Source of the DNA: Erythrobasidium yunnanense
Lineage: Eukaryota; Basidiomycota; Cystobasidiomycetes; Erythrobasidiales; Erythrobasidiaceae
Assembly (NCBI GenBank): GCA_001600175.1
Contig: BCJC01000002.1
Coordinates: 2,887,111-2,951,110 of the forward strand
Direction: 5' to 3'
Length of the DNA stretch: 64,000 nucleotides
In this document: piece after piece, positions 35,750 through 46,540 of the stretch
How positions within the stretch are numbered: position 1 is the stretch's first letter
How the letters are laid out: each line of letters opens with the position of its first letter
Notes under the pieces: model-generated
Told to the model about the DNA's origin: nothing
Seen by the model: the letters and a program-made list of their open reading frames with translations, nothing else
Databases searched by the model: none
Program-made: the position numbers and the translations under genes

Positions 35750-38700
35750 TCACCTTAGCTCTGTCACACATATACTGCAATGGAGCTTGACTTCCTCTAT
35801 CTTCTTCAGTAGCGTAGGCATCGCGTCCGATGTCATCACTAGTTTGTTTCCCGCAGGCCAATGGTTTGTGAAGCCAGCAGGACTAGTAAGGGTACTTGTC
35901 GAGTTCGTAGAGTATGTCCTGTGACGGCTAAGACTCGCATTGAGTAATTTTGGAGACCGGGTAGGTGAGTTGGGCGAGCTTGATTGATTTGCTTTGGATA
36001 GGGCGTGACCAGCTGACGTGCGCGCTAAAAGGGTGCTTTGCGTGTCTGATCTTTCGAAGCTTTTGAGAGCATTCCCGCCGCGATTTCGAAGTGGGCTCGC
36101 ATCATGATCTTCCTGACTCTCGTATATCGACAAACGAGGGTGTCGGCTGATGTCATTCTCTACTTCCGTATCCCAGTCCTCTTCGCTACTTGACCCAGTC
36201 CCATTGCTGGCTGGACTTCCGCCTTTCGAGTTGGGATTGGTATCCAACAATGCTGGGTTAGACTGCTGACCTTGATCGTGAAGGGCTAGTGAAGCTGCCA
36301 GAAGGGATTGGCGGACTGGTGTATGTATATGACCAGAAGACGACACGGAGCCAGGCACCCTCGAATCTGAAACTACCCTGCGGTCGGGAGAAAGACGTAC
36401 CGGCTGCGCAGGGGCGCTATCAACTGACACGGTAGGCAGCGGTGAAGGAAAGCCTGGAGTTATCGGAGTTGAAGCTGGCGTTGTATTCGTACGCTTCAGG
36501 GCTTTAAGGAAGTCTCGGATGCCAAGCATGCCAGCGCGACTCGCTTGCCGAAGACGACCTTTTGGCTTTTCAGCCTCTACAGGTCGGGTCTCATCCGCCT
36601 GTGTAGAGGCTAATGGTATCGGTGGAGGAGATTGCGGATTGTCTGAAGAAGGCCCTTCTGCAATTGCATGGTTCTGCACGGACCAGGTCGAGGGGAGCCG
36701 CTTTTCCACTGTCAAGAATGGCTTAGGGAGCAGCTCAGAGTCTGCTTGCAAAGCAGGCGATGGTATTTGACTGGAAGTCCCTGAAATGGTGTTTGGTGGG
36801 TCTCGTTCTTTGCCTAGCTTGTTCGGGGTCTGCTGTTGCGAGACGGACTTCAACATGCCCCGCAGAATATCCATCTGTCTTTCGTTGAGGCTGAGCGCTG
36901 TTCCTTCCAAGTTGACAACCTCGCGATAGCGTTCCTCCTTCTGCGCTCCGAGAGTTGCCGAGAAGTGTGCAAAGCTCACTGACCGATTCAAGGACGGAGA
37001 CAGTGCTGGTTCCGAAGATTCCGACGCTACCGTTAAGGGTGTCGTTACATCCACGCCTTCATCCCCTGCTCCCGCGTTGCCAATATTCGCCTTTCGCGGG
37101 CTACCAGATTGACTGCCAAAATGCTGTCGGTCGGACATGGAGCTCTCAGGCCTCTCAGACAGAGTTCGCGGCCGAAGGGAGGCTACTTGCTCGTCCTCTC
37201 CCGCATCCGTGTCACTTGTTTCACCGTCCGCCAGGTTGATCAGCACATCTGCAATTTCCCACCATTTCCGATAGTCGAAAGCTACTCTTGAAAATATTTG
37301 ATCTAGTTTTGAAGAGGTCTCTTGGGAGATCGTAACTAGATCTGCAAACGGGCGGTCCGCTCCTTCGTATTCGGAGACAACTTGCGCAGCAGTCGACATG
37401 TCGGTCAGTGCCTCTGGGGACGATGTATCGAAGGAGGCTTCTGGCGTATTTTCCGTGGAAATAATCGAACGATATACCCTTCGCAAATTCTTGAGTTCTT
37501 AACGCAAGGACCAGAAGTCAGCTCAGAATGCAATATTGTCATAGTTACAAATGCTCACCTTCGACTCCCTGTTTGAACTCCTTGACTCTTCTCAAATCTT
37601 GACCGATCTTTGCTTGAGCCATGCTAATCATTGGTGGGATCCGCAAATCGCTCAAGCTGACTCTCCGAGTAATGGTGCCTCTCCGACTGTTTGCACTTGT
37701 ATTCGAAAGGCTACCTGGACTCGAGCCTCCTTGTGCGGAAGAGAATGTATTATCGTCGAAGTATTCCTTCATAGATCGCGTTGGTGTAAGAGCTTTTTGT
37801 AGGAGGAATAAGCTGGAAGACGAGGAAGAAGGAACAGGTAAACGGGGTGAGTTGCCTGCACTGGTGCTTGCAAGACTTGGTACGATTGATAACCTGCTTG
37901 ACGGAAGCTGTGGTTGAACCAGCTTCCCTTTCGGATCGGGCTTAGGTTTGACCAGCTTGCCTTGCGAGAACGGTCTGACTGTCGATGTTTCGGACCAGAG
38001 GGACATGGAAGAAGCCGGCCTTTCTTCAGCTATGGAAGTCGCAAACGGCTGGCGCAGCGGCAGGACACTTCGCCGGGAGCTGAGCTGCGACGCTTGTGGC
38101 GTACGACCGGGTTCGAGAGAAGGACTCCTGCGCAGGGTGGGAGATATGGAAGCTAAGCAGTGGTTCAGTCAGAAAGTAAACGCGCCTTCACGGAGAGACA
38201 AGCTCACACAGCAGCTGCTTTGCACTTGGTATTGCACTGTTGCTCATCGTAGCTCGATGACCAGGTCTCGCGCGCTTTACCGTACCAGACGCGGTTGCTT
38301 CGGGCTCAGACATTACGCTCTCGGAGAGGGCAGGTATGATCGATATATTACGTTTCCGCTCCTCTGTGCTCGTAGTGGAACGCGTCAGGAAGGCTGTCAG
38401 CGAGTTTGGCCGCTTTGCTTTCGGCTTCTTGGTGATAGCTTCTGCCTCGGTTTGCGGAGGAAAGCGGGTCGCCGAAGATGCTCCCTTCCGCTCTGGTGAG
38501 GGGAACGGGATAGAGCTGACCCTTGCTGTATTTGAAGTGGAGGAGCTAAAGGATCGATTGTGCGGGGCATCTTCTTCCGAATCATCTGCAAAAGCCATGG
38601 TCGATCGTCCTAGCTTCCCCATCCGCTGCGCAGGCTCCTGATCTGTATCGCTTGTTGCAGCGACCCTTGTGTCAGAGACCGTTGTCGTGTTCCTGCGCTT

Positions 38701-40492
38701 GAGATATGTGGACTTGCGCTTTTGACTGGTATCACTCGATCCTATGGGATGGCTTTGTGACGAGAGCGCAGGCGATGTAAGGGGCCGATAAGTATTGAAA
38801 GAATCTGACAAGTCTGTTTCGGGCAGACTTTGCGGGATCGGAGGAGAGATAATGATGGACGAGATGGAAGTCGAGTGTTTTGGCTTTTTCTTCTGCAGTT
38901 TGTTCGACTTCTTCGTGAAAGCATCGCTCAGTTTGTACCGCCTGCGAGGTTGACTATCTGCCGACCAGGTAGACTTGGTTGTATGGTTGCTTGCCACGCT
39001 AGTTGCCAGACTGGTCGTCGATACATCTGCTTCCTGAAACCCTGCCAGGTTGCGTTTCGGGACAGAAGATGAGAGTTCTTCCTCGTAGTCCATGTAGTTA
39101 CCATGATGACTGTACAGACGATATGCTTGTGCATGATCTTCAGACGCGGTCTCCCGATCAGTATCCAAATCATCGTCCGACCAGGGACGCAAGACACTGT
39201 CTTGCGAGTGGCTCGGCTCTGCAGCAGTAACGTCGCGAGCTGTCTGACGGGAAGCTATCTGCCCCAAATCGGTAGAGCTTGCGGAATCATTGCTTGAGTG
39301 TGGAGGTCTGCGAGTGCTGATTGACAGGCTGGTCCCACTTCCCTCGCTGTGGACTGTGTTGGAGGTGCTCTGCCGACTCCGAGCTGTCCGCGCTTGAGCG
39401 ATATGCTGATGTATCGGAATGATCGTAGCTTGCGGGTGTACAGCGAAGTTTGGAGAGATGGGCGAATGACCATAGAAGGCTGAAGAGGTGGCTGACGATG
39501 TCGACGATTGCGTTGAAGAAGAGGAATGCCTATTGAACGGCAATCGTGCGCCAGGGAGATAACCAGGTGATGGTGCATGAATGCCTAGTGACCAAGGGCG
39601 TACAGCATGAGGAGCCGTCCCATGCTCATCGGCAGATGCACTGCTACTCGAAGTACTCTGGTATCTCTTGTTCCTAGGTCTCACGCCCAAGCTAGTCATA
39701 ATCGCTTTCCCTTTTCCTTTCGTCGGGTTTGGCAAGTTTGAATACCCTAGCTTAGGTGTCATGTTGAGCGTATCTCCGGACATATCGTCCCATCCTTCCG
39801 TCTCGTTTCCAGTCTCTGTCGCGGTGCTGCTAGACTGTGCACCAAGATCTGAAGTAAGCGAAGGTGTCTGAGAGCGCCAAGATGCGAATGAGACTGGAGA
39901 GGGCGAAGGCGAAGCTGGAGGTAGAATGTCTCTTGCTTGCGATGTGGTAGAGCTTGAGGTAGCACCGTATCGTTGTTGTCCAGCCAATGAGTCTGAAGCG
40001 GAGCGAGAAGAGAGGAACGATGGAGACTGAGGTACTGTCGGTACAAGGAAGGCAGGTTGGACAGTATGCCGCCTAGATATGTTTGTATCTGCGACCTGCG
40101 CTGGCGAAGTTGCAGCTTTTTGCAGAGGTATTCCAGTCCGCAGAGTGATGGTTGGTTCGTCCTGGTCGTCGAAATTGGTGCTGGTCCACCTGCTGTCTAT
40201 ACTATCTGCAGTCGAAGCAACAGAAAAGGTGCTGGTCTTGCTCGTTCTGCTCCTGCTTTGCATCCCGCTGCTGCTGACGGGCCTGCTGCGACTTGCAGCC
40301 GACTTGAGCGGGAGATGCAGGTCGGAGGATGATGAATGCTGCCAGAGAAAGTCATCGTCCCAGCTCTCTGAGGCGACTATGATTGACAGCAGTCTCAGCA
40401 CGATGCATTCGTCATGGTTTACCAGCTGGCATAAGCTCACCTGCTCGAACAGACCTGCCAGGGGTGTGCTGCCGTGTTGCAGTGTCGGCCAT
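35750..40492 (-). CDS. Bfa1/Byr4-like mitotic-exit GAP subunit, 1520 aa
   Basis: Exons 40492-40441, 40376-38208, 38152-37559 and 37497-35750. Byr4/Bfa1 with Cdc16/Bub2 forms the two-part GAP that restrains the Spg1/Tem1 GTPase at the spindle pole body until mitotic exit or septation. Evidence: an N-terminal SESWDDDF motif (residues 20-27), basic Thr/Ser-rich repeats typical of the family, and the conserved core LSDLRIPPMISMAQAKIGQD followed by VKEFKQGVEELKNL across the third intron. Most of the rest is Ser/Pro-rich disorder. The start comes from a first exon with no long ORF of its own (MADTATRQHTPGRSVRA). The stop at 35750 falls inside a GTGAGC that could be a donor, so the true C terminus might be longer. 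Confidence 0.75.
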
Positions 40493-41445
40493 ATTACAAG
40501 ATCCAGCAGCGAGGTGCCCTATATGTCCAGAAATCTTGCGAATTGAACACTGATGTCCTTTGACGCTTCACACAGGTTGCAGCTCAGCTCGGCGGGTGTC
40601 GGGGCCTCGAGCGTGACCCAGCAGCTGTCGAGCGTTAGCTGTCAAGACTATCGACTTGTGCAGACGTGAAGAGGCTCAGCAATCAGCATCTGGTCGACTG
40701 CAGCCAGCGAAAGGGCCTGTTCGCAGATCGCAAGAACCTGCATGAGCCCTCCGAAAAGACGCCAAAGCTTTGGCGCAGGAAGCCTAATAGCGGAGCTGTC
40801 ATTGTCGTCGTACAATCTCAGATCTGACAGTGATGTCCGGCATCAAAGCTTCTTGGTTGGAATAGTCGCCTTTTCATCTCTTTCTTCTTCGTTCCGAGAG
40901 CTGGCGGATCGATCTGGCTTCTTTCTTCAATCAACGGCACAACTGCGCCCGCCGACATGTTCTGATGTTCTGACGCTGCCATCATCTCAAAAAAGCAGCT
41001 TTTCTGGACAATTTGTATTGTACAGAAGATTAGGCTCATGCAGCTTGCCATAGTCGACCAGCCGCTGTCTGTCCCTCAAGCTGCCCGTTCCCTACCACCC
41101 TCTAGCATCTCTCAAGGACTCCTTCAACCAGACGAACTATCCCCTTCACATTTCCACATTCCAATTCCTCAATTGCAGCAAGACGAAGTGCATTCGCTTG
41201 CTCCCAGGTAACCTTTATGAAGGAATCACTGCTGGTCGACCCTCAAGCTTGCGTAGTCCACTTGCGGAGTTGCACCTTTCGCCAGAGGTCTCACCTTGAT
41301 CCGATGAAAAGGTCAAGATGCCTTTGACGGTATCTCCCTTTCTTCCGCGCTCTGTGCTAGACTGCTGCAAACTGCACTGATCCGACTGTCCTTGTCTCTT
41401 GTCAAAAGCAGTAGGCCGCAGACAGAACAGAGCAACTCGACGGTA
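40493..41445. other. Divergent intergenic region, no supported gene
   Basis: Lies between the Bfa1-like start and family B copy 1. A 103-codon plus-strand ORF beginning at 40742 has an unremarkable translation and no splice partner. Confidence 0.45.
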
Positions 41446-42309
41446 ATGAATCGCAAAGCATCTTTCGACACGCCCAGGCGTCGGAGCAGCGCAGGTGCCT
41501 CCACCGCTAGCTCCACCTCCACAATATCAAGCGTTCGCCTGCCGACTCCCAAAATCAAGGTCTACAGCCCCGACGGTACAGACCTATCCAGTACCATAAC
41601 TAGAACCTATAGAAGGATCACCGTCACAATCAGGGAGAAAGGGAAGAAACCTATCACCCGAATCCTTCGAACCTGCTACGGTGACGAATATGAAGACAAT
41701 AAGTATCAGGAACGCGAATGGCACTATTCTATGGTGGATGCGAGTGATAGAGATCCTACCGGGAAGACACGCTCAACTTCCAATACCACCAAAGAATGCA
41801 TAGATCCTGGACGTCTCCCCTGTCTGTATTCGGACCGCCTGGAATGCCTCGAGGTAGTTATCGGACAGGACGGCAAATGGATGATTAGGCCAATCGCGAT
41901 CGAAAAGCGACAGGCTATTCACAAAGTGATAGAACAAGCAGAAGCCAATGATAGGCAGATCCAAGCCAGTTCGAAACAAGCTCGAATAAATCAAGCTTTA
42001 TCGCTCCTGAAGGCCACCGAAGAGCAGGAACTCCTTCAGAAGGCTAGACGCGAGCGGAAAGCGGCAAGACAAGCGAAGGCAGAAGAGGCAGCTCAACAAC
42101 GCAAGGAGGTAGCCTCCGCCCCTCTTCGCCAAAATTCCAACGATTCAACAGGCAGCATATTCAAGAATAAGGGAGCCCATATCAGTGTCCACTCTCTGAC
42201 ATCGACTCGAACCTCTTCCACCTTGACCCTACCGCATACGAAGAAAGGGCAAGCTTCTAGCCTTCGGCAGAAACTCCACCTTAGCCGTAGGTTCGGCAAG
42301 AAGGAGTAG
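41446..42309 (+). CDS. Unknown protein, tandem family B, copy 1 (287 aa)
   Basis: Single exon; start at 41446 (MNRKASFDTPRRR) was chosen because copy 2 starts the same way (MTRKASLDKQKRR). Layout: a basic Ser/Thr-rich N terminus, then a domain opening with PKIKVYSPDGTD (residues ~40-51), containing REWHYSMVDASDRDPTGK, IDPGRLPCLYSDRLECLEVV and KWMIRPI, then a Lys/Ala/Glu-rich helix and a basic Ser-rich tail ending RRFGKKE. The PDG(T/S)D, DPG(R/Q)L, LE.LEVV and KW(M/L)I blocks recur in all three copies. No signal peptide or membrane segment. Function unknown. Confidence 0.75.
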   Translation: MNRKASFDTPRRRSSAGASTASSTSTISSVRLPTPKIKVYSPDGTDLSSTITRTYRRITVTIREKGKKPITRILRTCYGDEYEDNKYQEREWHYSMVDASDRDPTGKTRSTSNTTKECIDPGRLPCLYSDRLECLEVVIGQDGKWMIRPIAIEKRQAIHKVIEQAEANDRQIQASSKQARINQALSLLKATEEQELLQKARRERKAARQAKAEEAAQQRKEVASAPLRQNSNDSTGSIFKNKGAHISVHSLTSTRTSSTLTLPHTKKGQASSLRQKLHLSRRFGKKE

Positions 42310-42628
42310 CATTATGCCAGTTCTGCGTACCTGTTATATGCCATACAAACGCCGGTGACTGCCTTAACTTCCGGTCCGTGCTAATGATGCGCCTGTCGAG
42401 TGAAGGCCTTGCAAGCAAGACTATCGCACTCACACGAGCCGATTCCCTTTACAAGATGCCCTTTACGTTTGCTACAAAAGCCGAGCTACAACTGTCGCTA
42501 TACCCTTTGATCCCCTTTTCTCTCGCTCTGTGAGCTGAAAAGTCACTCGCTCCAGCAGGGCGGCTCTCCTTGTCTCACGACACATCGCAACCGGATCAGA
42601 GCATTTCTCCCGAAACATTACATATCCA
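42310..42628. other. Spacer within family B, no supported gene
   Basis: Nothing beyond presumed promoter and terminator sequence. Confidence 0.5.
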
Positions 42629-43594
42629 ATGACTCGAAAAGCGTCATTGGACAAGCAGAAGCGTCGCGGGAGCGCAGCTAGCTCCACCAGATCGTCTACG
42701 TCCACAGCATCATCCGTTGATCCACCTCCCCCGAAAGTCAAAATCTTCACTCCAGACGGTACCGACTACCGCTGTAAGATCACTATCGATAGTATAAGGT
42801 GGGACCTTGCCACTGTCACCCTACAAGAGGCTGGTAGGAGGCTCGAGACACGCCGACTGAGTGTAGGCGAGCGGAATCAAAGACAGATGCATCTATGGCA
42901 CTACTCCATGGTCAGCTATGATAAACAACACCCTAAAGCACAACGCAAATACGAATATATGCGTGACATGGATAAGCTGGACCCTGGTCAACTGCTAGAC
43001 GTCTATAAGGACCGTCTAGATTATCTGGAAGTAGTTACAGAGCCTAATGTGGCGTCAGGCAAGTGGTTGATCCAACCTCTTTCATTTGAGCAGCGTCAAG
43101 CTCCCGAGAAAGCTAGACAAGAAGCGGAAGCCAAAGCTCGCGAAATACAAAGAGCTATTGAGAACGCCAAGGAGAAAGCTAGACAAGAAGCGGAAGCGCA
43201 AGCCCTTGAGAAGAGAAGAGCTAATGAGAAAGCCGCACAGGAAGCAAAAGTGAAAGCCGAACTAGCTAGCAGGGAAGCGGCCTTGTCCCTTCGTCAATTA
43301 GCTGAGGAAGAGCGGCGTCTCGAGAAGGCGAGGTCTGTACATGCAGCTCGGAAAAAGGCGAAAGCAGAAGAGGCAGCTCGCAGGCAGGCAGCCTCAACTT
43401 GTCGACGGCGGAAGTCGTCTGACTCACTGGGCAGCACATACAAGACGAAAGAAGCTCGCGTCAGTGTCTCCTCAGTATCTTCCACTCAAACCTCTTCCAT
43501 ACTTGCAAGAGACACGATACATTCAGGACAAGGCTCTCCGAACCAGAAGGAACACAGCTCGCACCGTAAGAAATGGTTCGGCAAGAGATCTTAA
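42629..43594 (+). CDS. Unknown protein, tandem family B, copy 2 (321 aa)
   Basis: Single exon. The domain begins PKVKIFTPDGTDYRCKITID and includes LWHYSMVSYDKQHPKAQRKY, LDPGQLLDVYKDRLDYLEVV and GKWLIQPL. After it comes a longer charged coiled-coil-like region with an internal duplication: EKARQEAEA occurs twice (around residues 152-160 and 182-190). The tail is Ser/Lys-rich and ends HRKKWFGKRS, close to the RRFGKKE end of copy 1. Function unknown. Confidence 0.75.
   Translation: MTRKASLDKQKRRGSAASSTRSSTSTASSVDPPPPKVKIFTPDGTDYRCKITIDSIRWDLATVTLQEAGRRLETRRLSVGERNQRQMHLWHYSMVSYDKQHPKAQRKYEYMRDMDKLDPGQLLDVYKDRLDYLEVVTEPNVASGKWLIQPLSFEQRQAPEKARQEAEAKAREIQRAIENAKEKARQEAEAQALEKRRANEKAAQEAKVKAELASREAALSLRQLAEEERRLEKARSVHAARKKAKAEEAARRQAASTCRRRKSSDSLGSTYKTKEARVSVSSVSSTQTSSILARDTIHSGQGSPNQKEHSSHRKKWFGKRS
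43122..43206 (+). repeat. Imperfect internal duplication in family B copy 2
   Basis: The bases GAGAAAGCTAGACAAGAAGC followed by GGAAGC recur about 63 bp apart (from roughly 43106 and 43169), encoding the duplicated EKARQEAEA segment of the coiled-coil region. Confidence 0.65.
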
Positions 43595-44060
43595 ACGTTC
43601 ACACATATGGACACTTACTGCACACGATGTACTGCGCTTGATTGCTTCCCCTGCCTGCCACGACTTGGATCAGGGTCAGCCATACCTTCGAACGGCAGAT
43701 TTCTCTTGCATCTACACAAGTAACCCCTAACCCATCCTACAACGGCCTTGAAAACGATGTGCACACCTCTTTCCACCAGGGCAAACATCAGGGCTTGAAA
43801 TAGCTTTATGACCGCTGAGCTTCGATATGCACACATATCTCGGCACTCGCATGAGATCTGCTTTCTGTATTTGAACAAATCGCTAGGTCCGCTGATCCTC
43901 CCACGGTCTGGGTTCAGTCATTCTATCAATGTCCTCCCTTGAGCTCCCTGAACCCTTTCAGTCTCAGCTCAACAGCAGATGTGTCCTTGGCAGCGGTCTC
44001 CTGCTTGCCACCGCATCTCATCCACACAGAACACGCTTATCGTGCAGACACATCAGCACC
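43595..44060. other. Spacer within family B, no supported gene
   Basis: The frame of copy 3 is open back to an ATG at 43929, but that upstream peptide has no counterpart in copies 1 and 2. Confidence 0.45.
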
Positions 44061-44846
44061 ATGCCGACAGAAAATGCACAATGCATCTCCAGCGCGTCAG
44101 CTCCCAGTCCCGACAGCCAGCCTGAAGTGAGAGTCTACACGCCCGACGGCTCGGATCGGTCGTGCAAGATTACTATCTTGGACTATATCTGGGGAGATCC
44201 CGACAGTGCTTGCGTGACTCTGTTTGAGAACGGCCAGCCCGATGCGACGCGCACCTTGAGGGTATGTAGACACAGCTTCATGGATTTGAACCTTGATCCG
44301 AAGTACAACGGACACAGAGATATCAAGTGGTACAAGTCTGTCATCGAAGCTTCCGTGCACAACCCTGCGGGCAGTAGGCGTCTTCCAGTGCTGCCAAAGA
44401 AGGTCGATCCAGGCCGTCTTGTCTATTTTTACAGAGACAATTTGGAGTACTTGGAGGTCGTAGTGAATGTCACGACAGACAAATGGATGATACGACCTAT
44501 CGCAGCCACAAAACGAGCCGCCACCCATAGAACGAGACAAAGTGCCAAAGGCGAGGCGAAGAAAGCGGATAGGATCCAAATGTCCGCAGTGTTGAAGTTG
44601 CTTAAGGATGAAGATGCTACAAAGCCGAGGCAGAAGGATCCATCAAAGTCGGAGGCAGAGGCTGATAGCAGACGTTCTTCTTCGTCTGGAAGGCTGGAAC
44701 GTAGGGAGTCCGAAATATTGCAGACCAGCTCGTCGCAAAAGAAGGAGGTTCATTACGGCGTCCGGCCCGTCGCTACAAACGATACGTCCCGCACCTCGAA
44801 TCCCAGGTCCAGGCGCAATCGAGGCATCTTTGGCTGGAAGGCATAG
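44061..44846 (+). CDS. Unknown protein, tandem family B, copy 3 (261 aa)
   Basis: Single exon. Start at 44061 (MPTENAQC) puts the domain at the same distance as in the other copies; an in-frame ATG at 43929 would add 44 residues. The domain opens PEVRVYTPDGSDRSCKITIL and contains RDIKWYKSVIEASVHNPAGS, VDPGRLVYFYRDNLEYLEVV and DKWMIRPIAATKRA. The N terminus lacks the RKAS/RRR segment of copies 1 and 2. The tail is basic and Ser-rich, ending RRNRGIFGWKA. Most diverged of the three. Function unknown. Confidence 0.72.
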   Translation: MPTENAQCISSASAPSPDSQPEVRVYTPDGSDRSCKITILDYIWGDPDSACVTLFENGQPDATRTLRVCRHSFMDLNLDPKYNGHRDIKWYKSVIEASVHNPAGSRRLPVLPKKVDPGRLVYFYRDNLEYLEVVVNVTTDKWMIRPIAATKRAATHRTRQSAKGEAKKADRIQMSAVLKLLKDEDATKPRQKDPSKSEAEADSRRSSSSGRLERRESEILQTSSSQKKEVHYGVRPVATNDTSRTSNPRSRRNRGIFGWKA

Positions 44847-45100
44847 ACTGAGTCTAAGGCGTTGTTATCGTCGTATTGTTAGCAAGCGTGGATTGAATTT
44901 GGCAGAGGCATTCGCGAGAACAGGCGCCAGAAGTACCAGAACTGACGAGCATGCCCATATTCACAGGCCAGATAACCTTACGTTAGCCATCGCATCCATC
45001 AGCAATATCAGCATATCATCGAAGTGCTTGATGTCAGTCAGTCGAAAGCCAAGCTTGCGAGCATTCGGATTGCTTCTGTGCCTATACTTCACCCCCAAAG

Positions 45101-46208
45101 ATGGCGTCCTCAAGTAGCAGTAACATTGGCTTCTCATTCGACAATGCATCGCGCAATGCCTTCTTAGCATCGCAGGCAAACCAGCGACTACCAAAAGCGA
45201 CTTCGACAGGTCAGCGCCAGCTTCGTCACCCGAAGGTCCCAGCTGGACCCGTCAAGCAGCATGTAAACTGATACGTCTTCTGTTTTGTAGGAACCACCAT
45301 CGTTGGATGTATCTTTGCTGGCGAAGACGGCAAGCCTGCAGGCGTATGCTTGGGCGCAGACACGCGAGCGACAGAGGGGCCCATCGTCGCCGACAAGAAC
45401 TGCGAGAAGGTGGGTATAAGCTCTTGTAATTGTGCAAGCCAGCCAAGCTTGAATGCTTGAGACAGCGCGAGAGTTGCAGGAACAACCTCGCTGACGACGC
45501 TTCCCTTGCCAGATCCACTATATCGCAGACAACATTATGTGCTGTGGAGCTGGAACAGCTGCAGATACCGAATTCACAACTGCCGAAATCCGCTCGCAAG
45601 TAGCGCTTCATAAGCTCAATACTGGTCGAGAGCCTCGAGTTGTGACAGCCATGACCATGCTCAAGCAGAAGCTTTTCCAGTGTGTAGCCCTTATCTCGTT
45701 GCATGAGTAATGCTAATGTACGTCCTACAGATACCAAGGCAACATCGGAGCTGCTCTCGTACTCGGGGGTTACGACGTTTCTGGACCGCAACTCTTCACG
45801 ATAGCACCGCACGGATCCACAGACAAGCTTCCTTATGTAACCATGGGCTCCGGATCTCTAGCTGCTATGGCTGTCTTCGAATCGCGCTGGACGGCCCAAA
45901 TGACGAGATCACAAGCAATCGATCTAGTGGTCGATGCCATCAGTGCTGGTATCTTCAACGATCTAGGATCAGGAAGTAACGTCGATGTATGCGTTATCGA
46001 GAACAAGAAGAACGAGATGCTCAGAAACTACGTACGCCCGAACGAGAGAGTGCCGAAGGAGATCAGCTACAAGTTCAGGAAAGGAACGACGGCTGTCAAG
46101 AAGGTCCAGATCAGTAAATTCGTAGTTGCGGAAGAGGTCATCAAGCTTGTTGACAATACGAGCGGAGATGCGATGCCTGCCGTTACCGAGATGCAGGTAG
46201 ATACGTAG
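45101..46208 (+). CDS. PUP1: 20S proteasome subunit beta type-2 (trypsin-like)
   Basis: Exons 45101-45209, 45291-45409, 45513-45679 and 45731-46208; 290 aa. Beta-2 carries the trypsin-like site of the 20S core. A 37-residue propeptide ends in TSTG, and the mature N-terminal nucleophile is Thr38 in TTIVG. The catalytic partners are Asp60 in GADTRATEG (D17 equivalent) and Lys72 in VADKNCEK (K33 equivalent). The first hairpin has about six extra residues (GEDGKPAG) compared with the usual family sequence. [34 protein letters not shown] and [12 protein letters not shown] are classic beta-2 blocks. The C-terminal arm is long, as in other Pup1 proteins. First intron falls exactly in the Gly codon at the processing site. 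Confidence 0.96.
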
Positions 46209-46540
46209 ATGCATTAGAGTTACCATGAAGTAGCTATCTGTAAGACTATGTATCTGTACAAACTGAACCCTCAGATTACAACCACTGCAAGCCCATGCTG
46301 CTGAAGGCCCAGCTGTTCCAATGTTTCCGAGTGAAGCTTCCATACTACCATCTTCTGGAGCATGTCGGCTGGCGGTTCAACGTCTATACGTAGAGCGGTG
46401 TATCTCTTTGAATGCTGCGGCTGGCGCTTGTCGCCTCCCTACAGATGTACCAGCTGTGTTCCGCAGACCGTCAATGCACACAAACTCCCTGGAGGACTCC
46501 ATATGCAATCATATGCTAATTGGAGAGTGCTGCTTGGACT
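46209..46540. other. Convergent intergenic region, no supported gene
   Basis: 3' flanks of PUP1 and SFK1; nothing recognised. Confidence 0.5.

Noticed and set aside
40742-41053. 103-codon ORF starting MSPPKRRQSFG
   Set aside because: No relative recognised, no splice partner, and it sits in the promoter region of family B copy 1.
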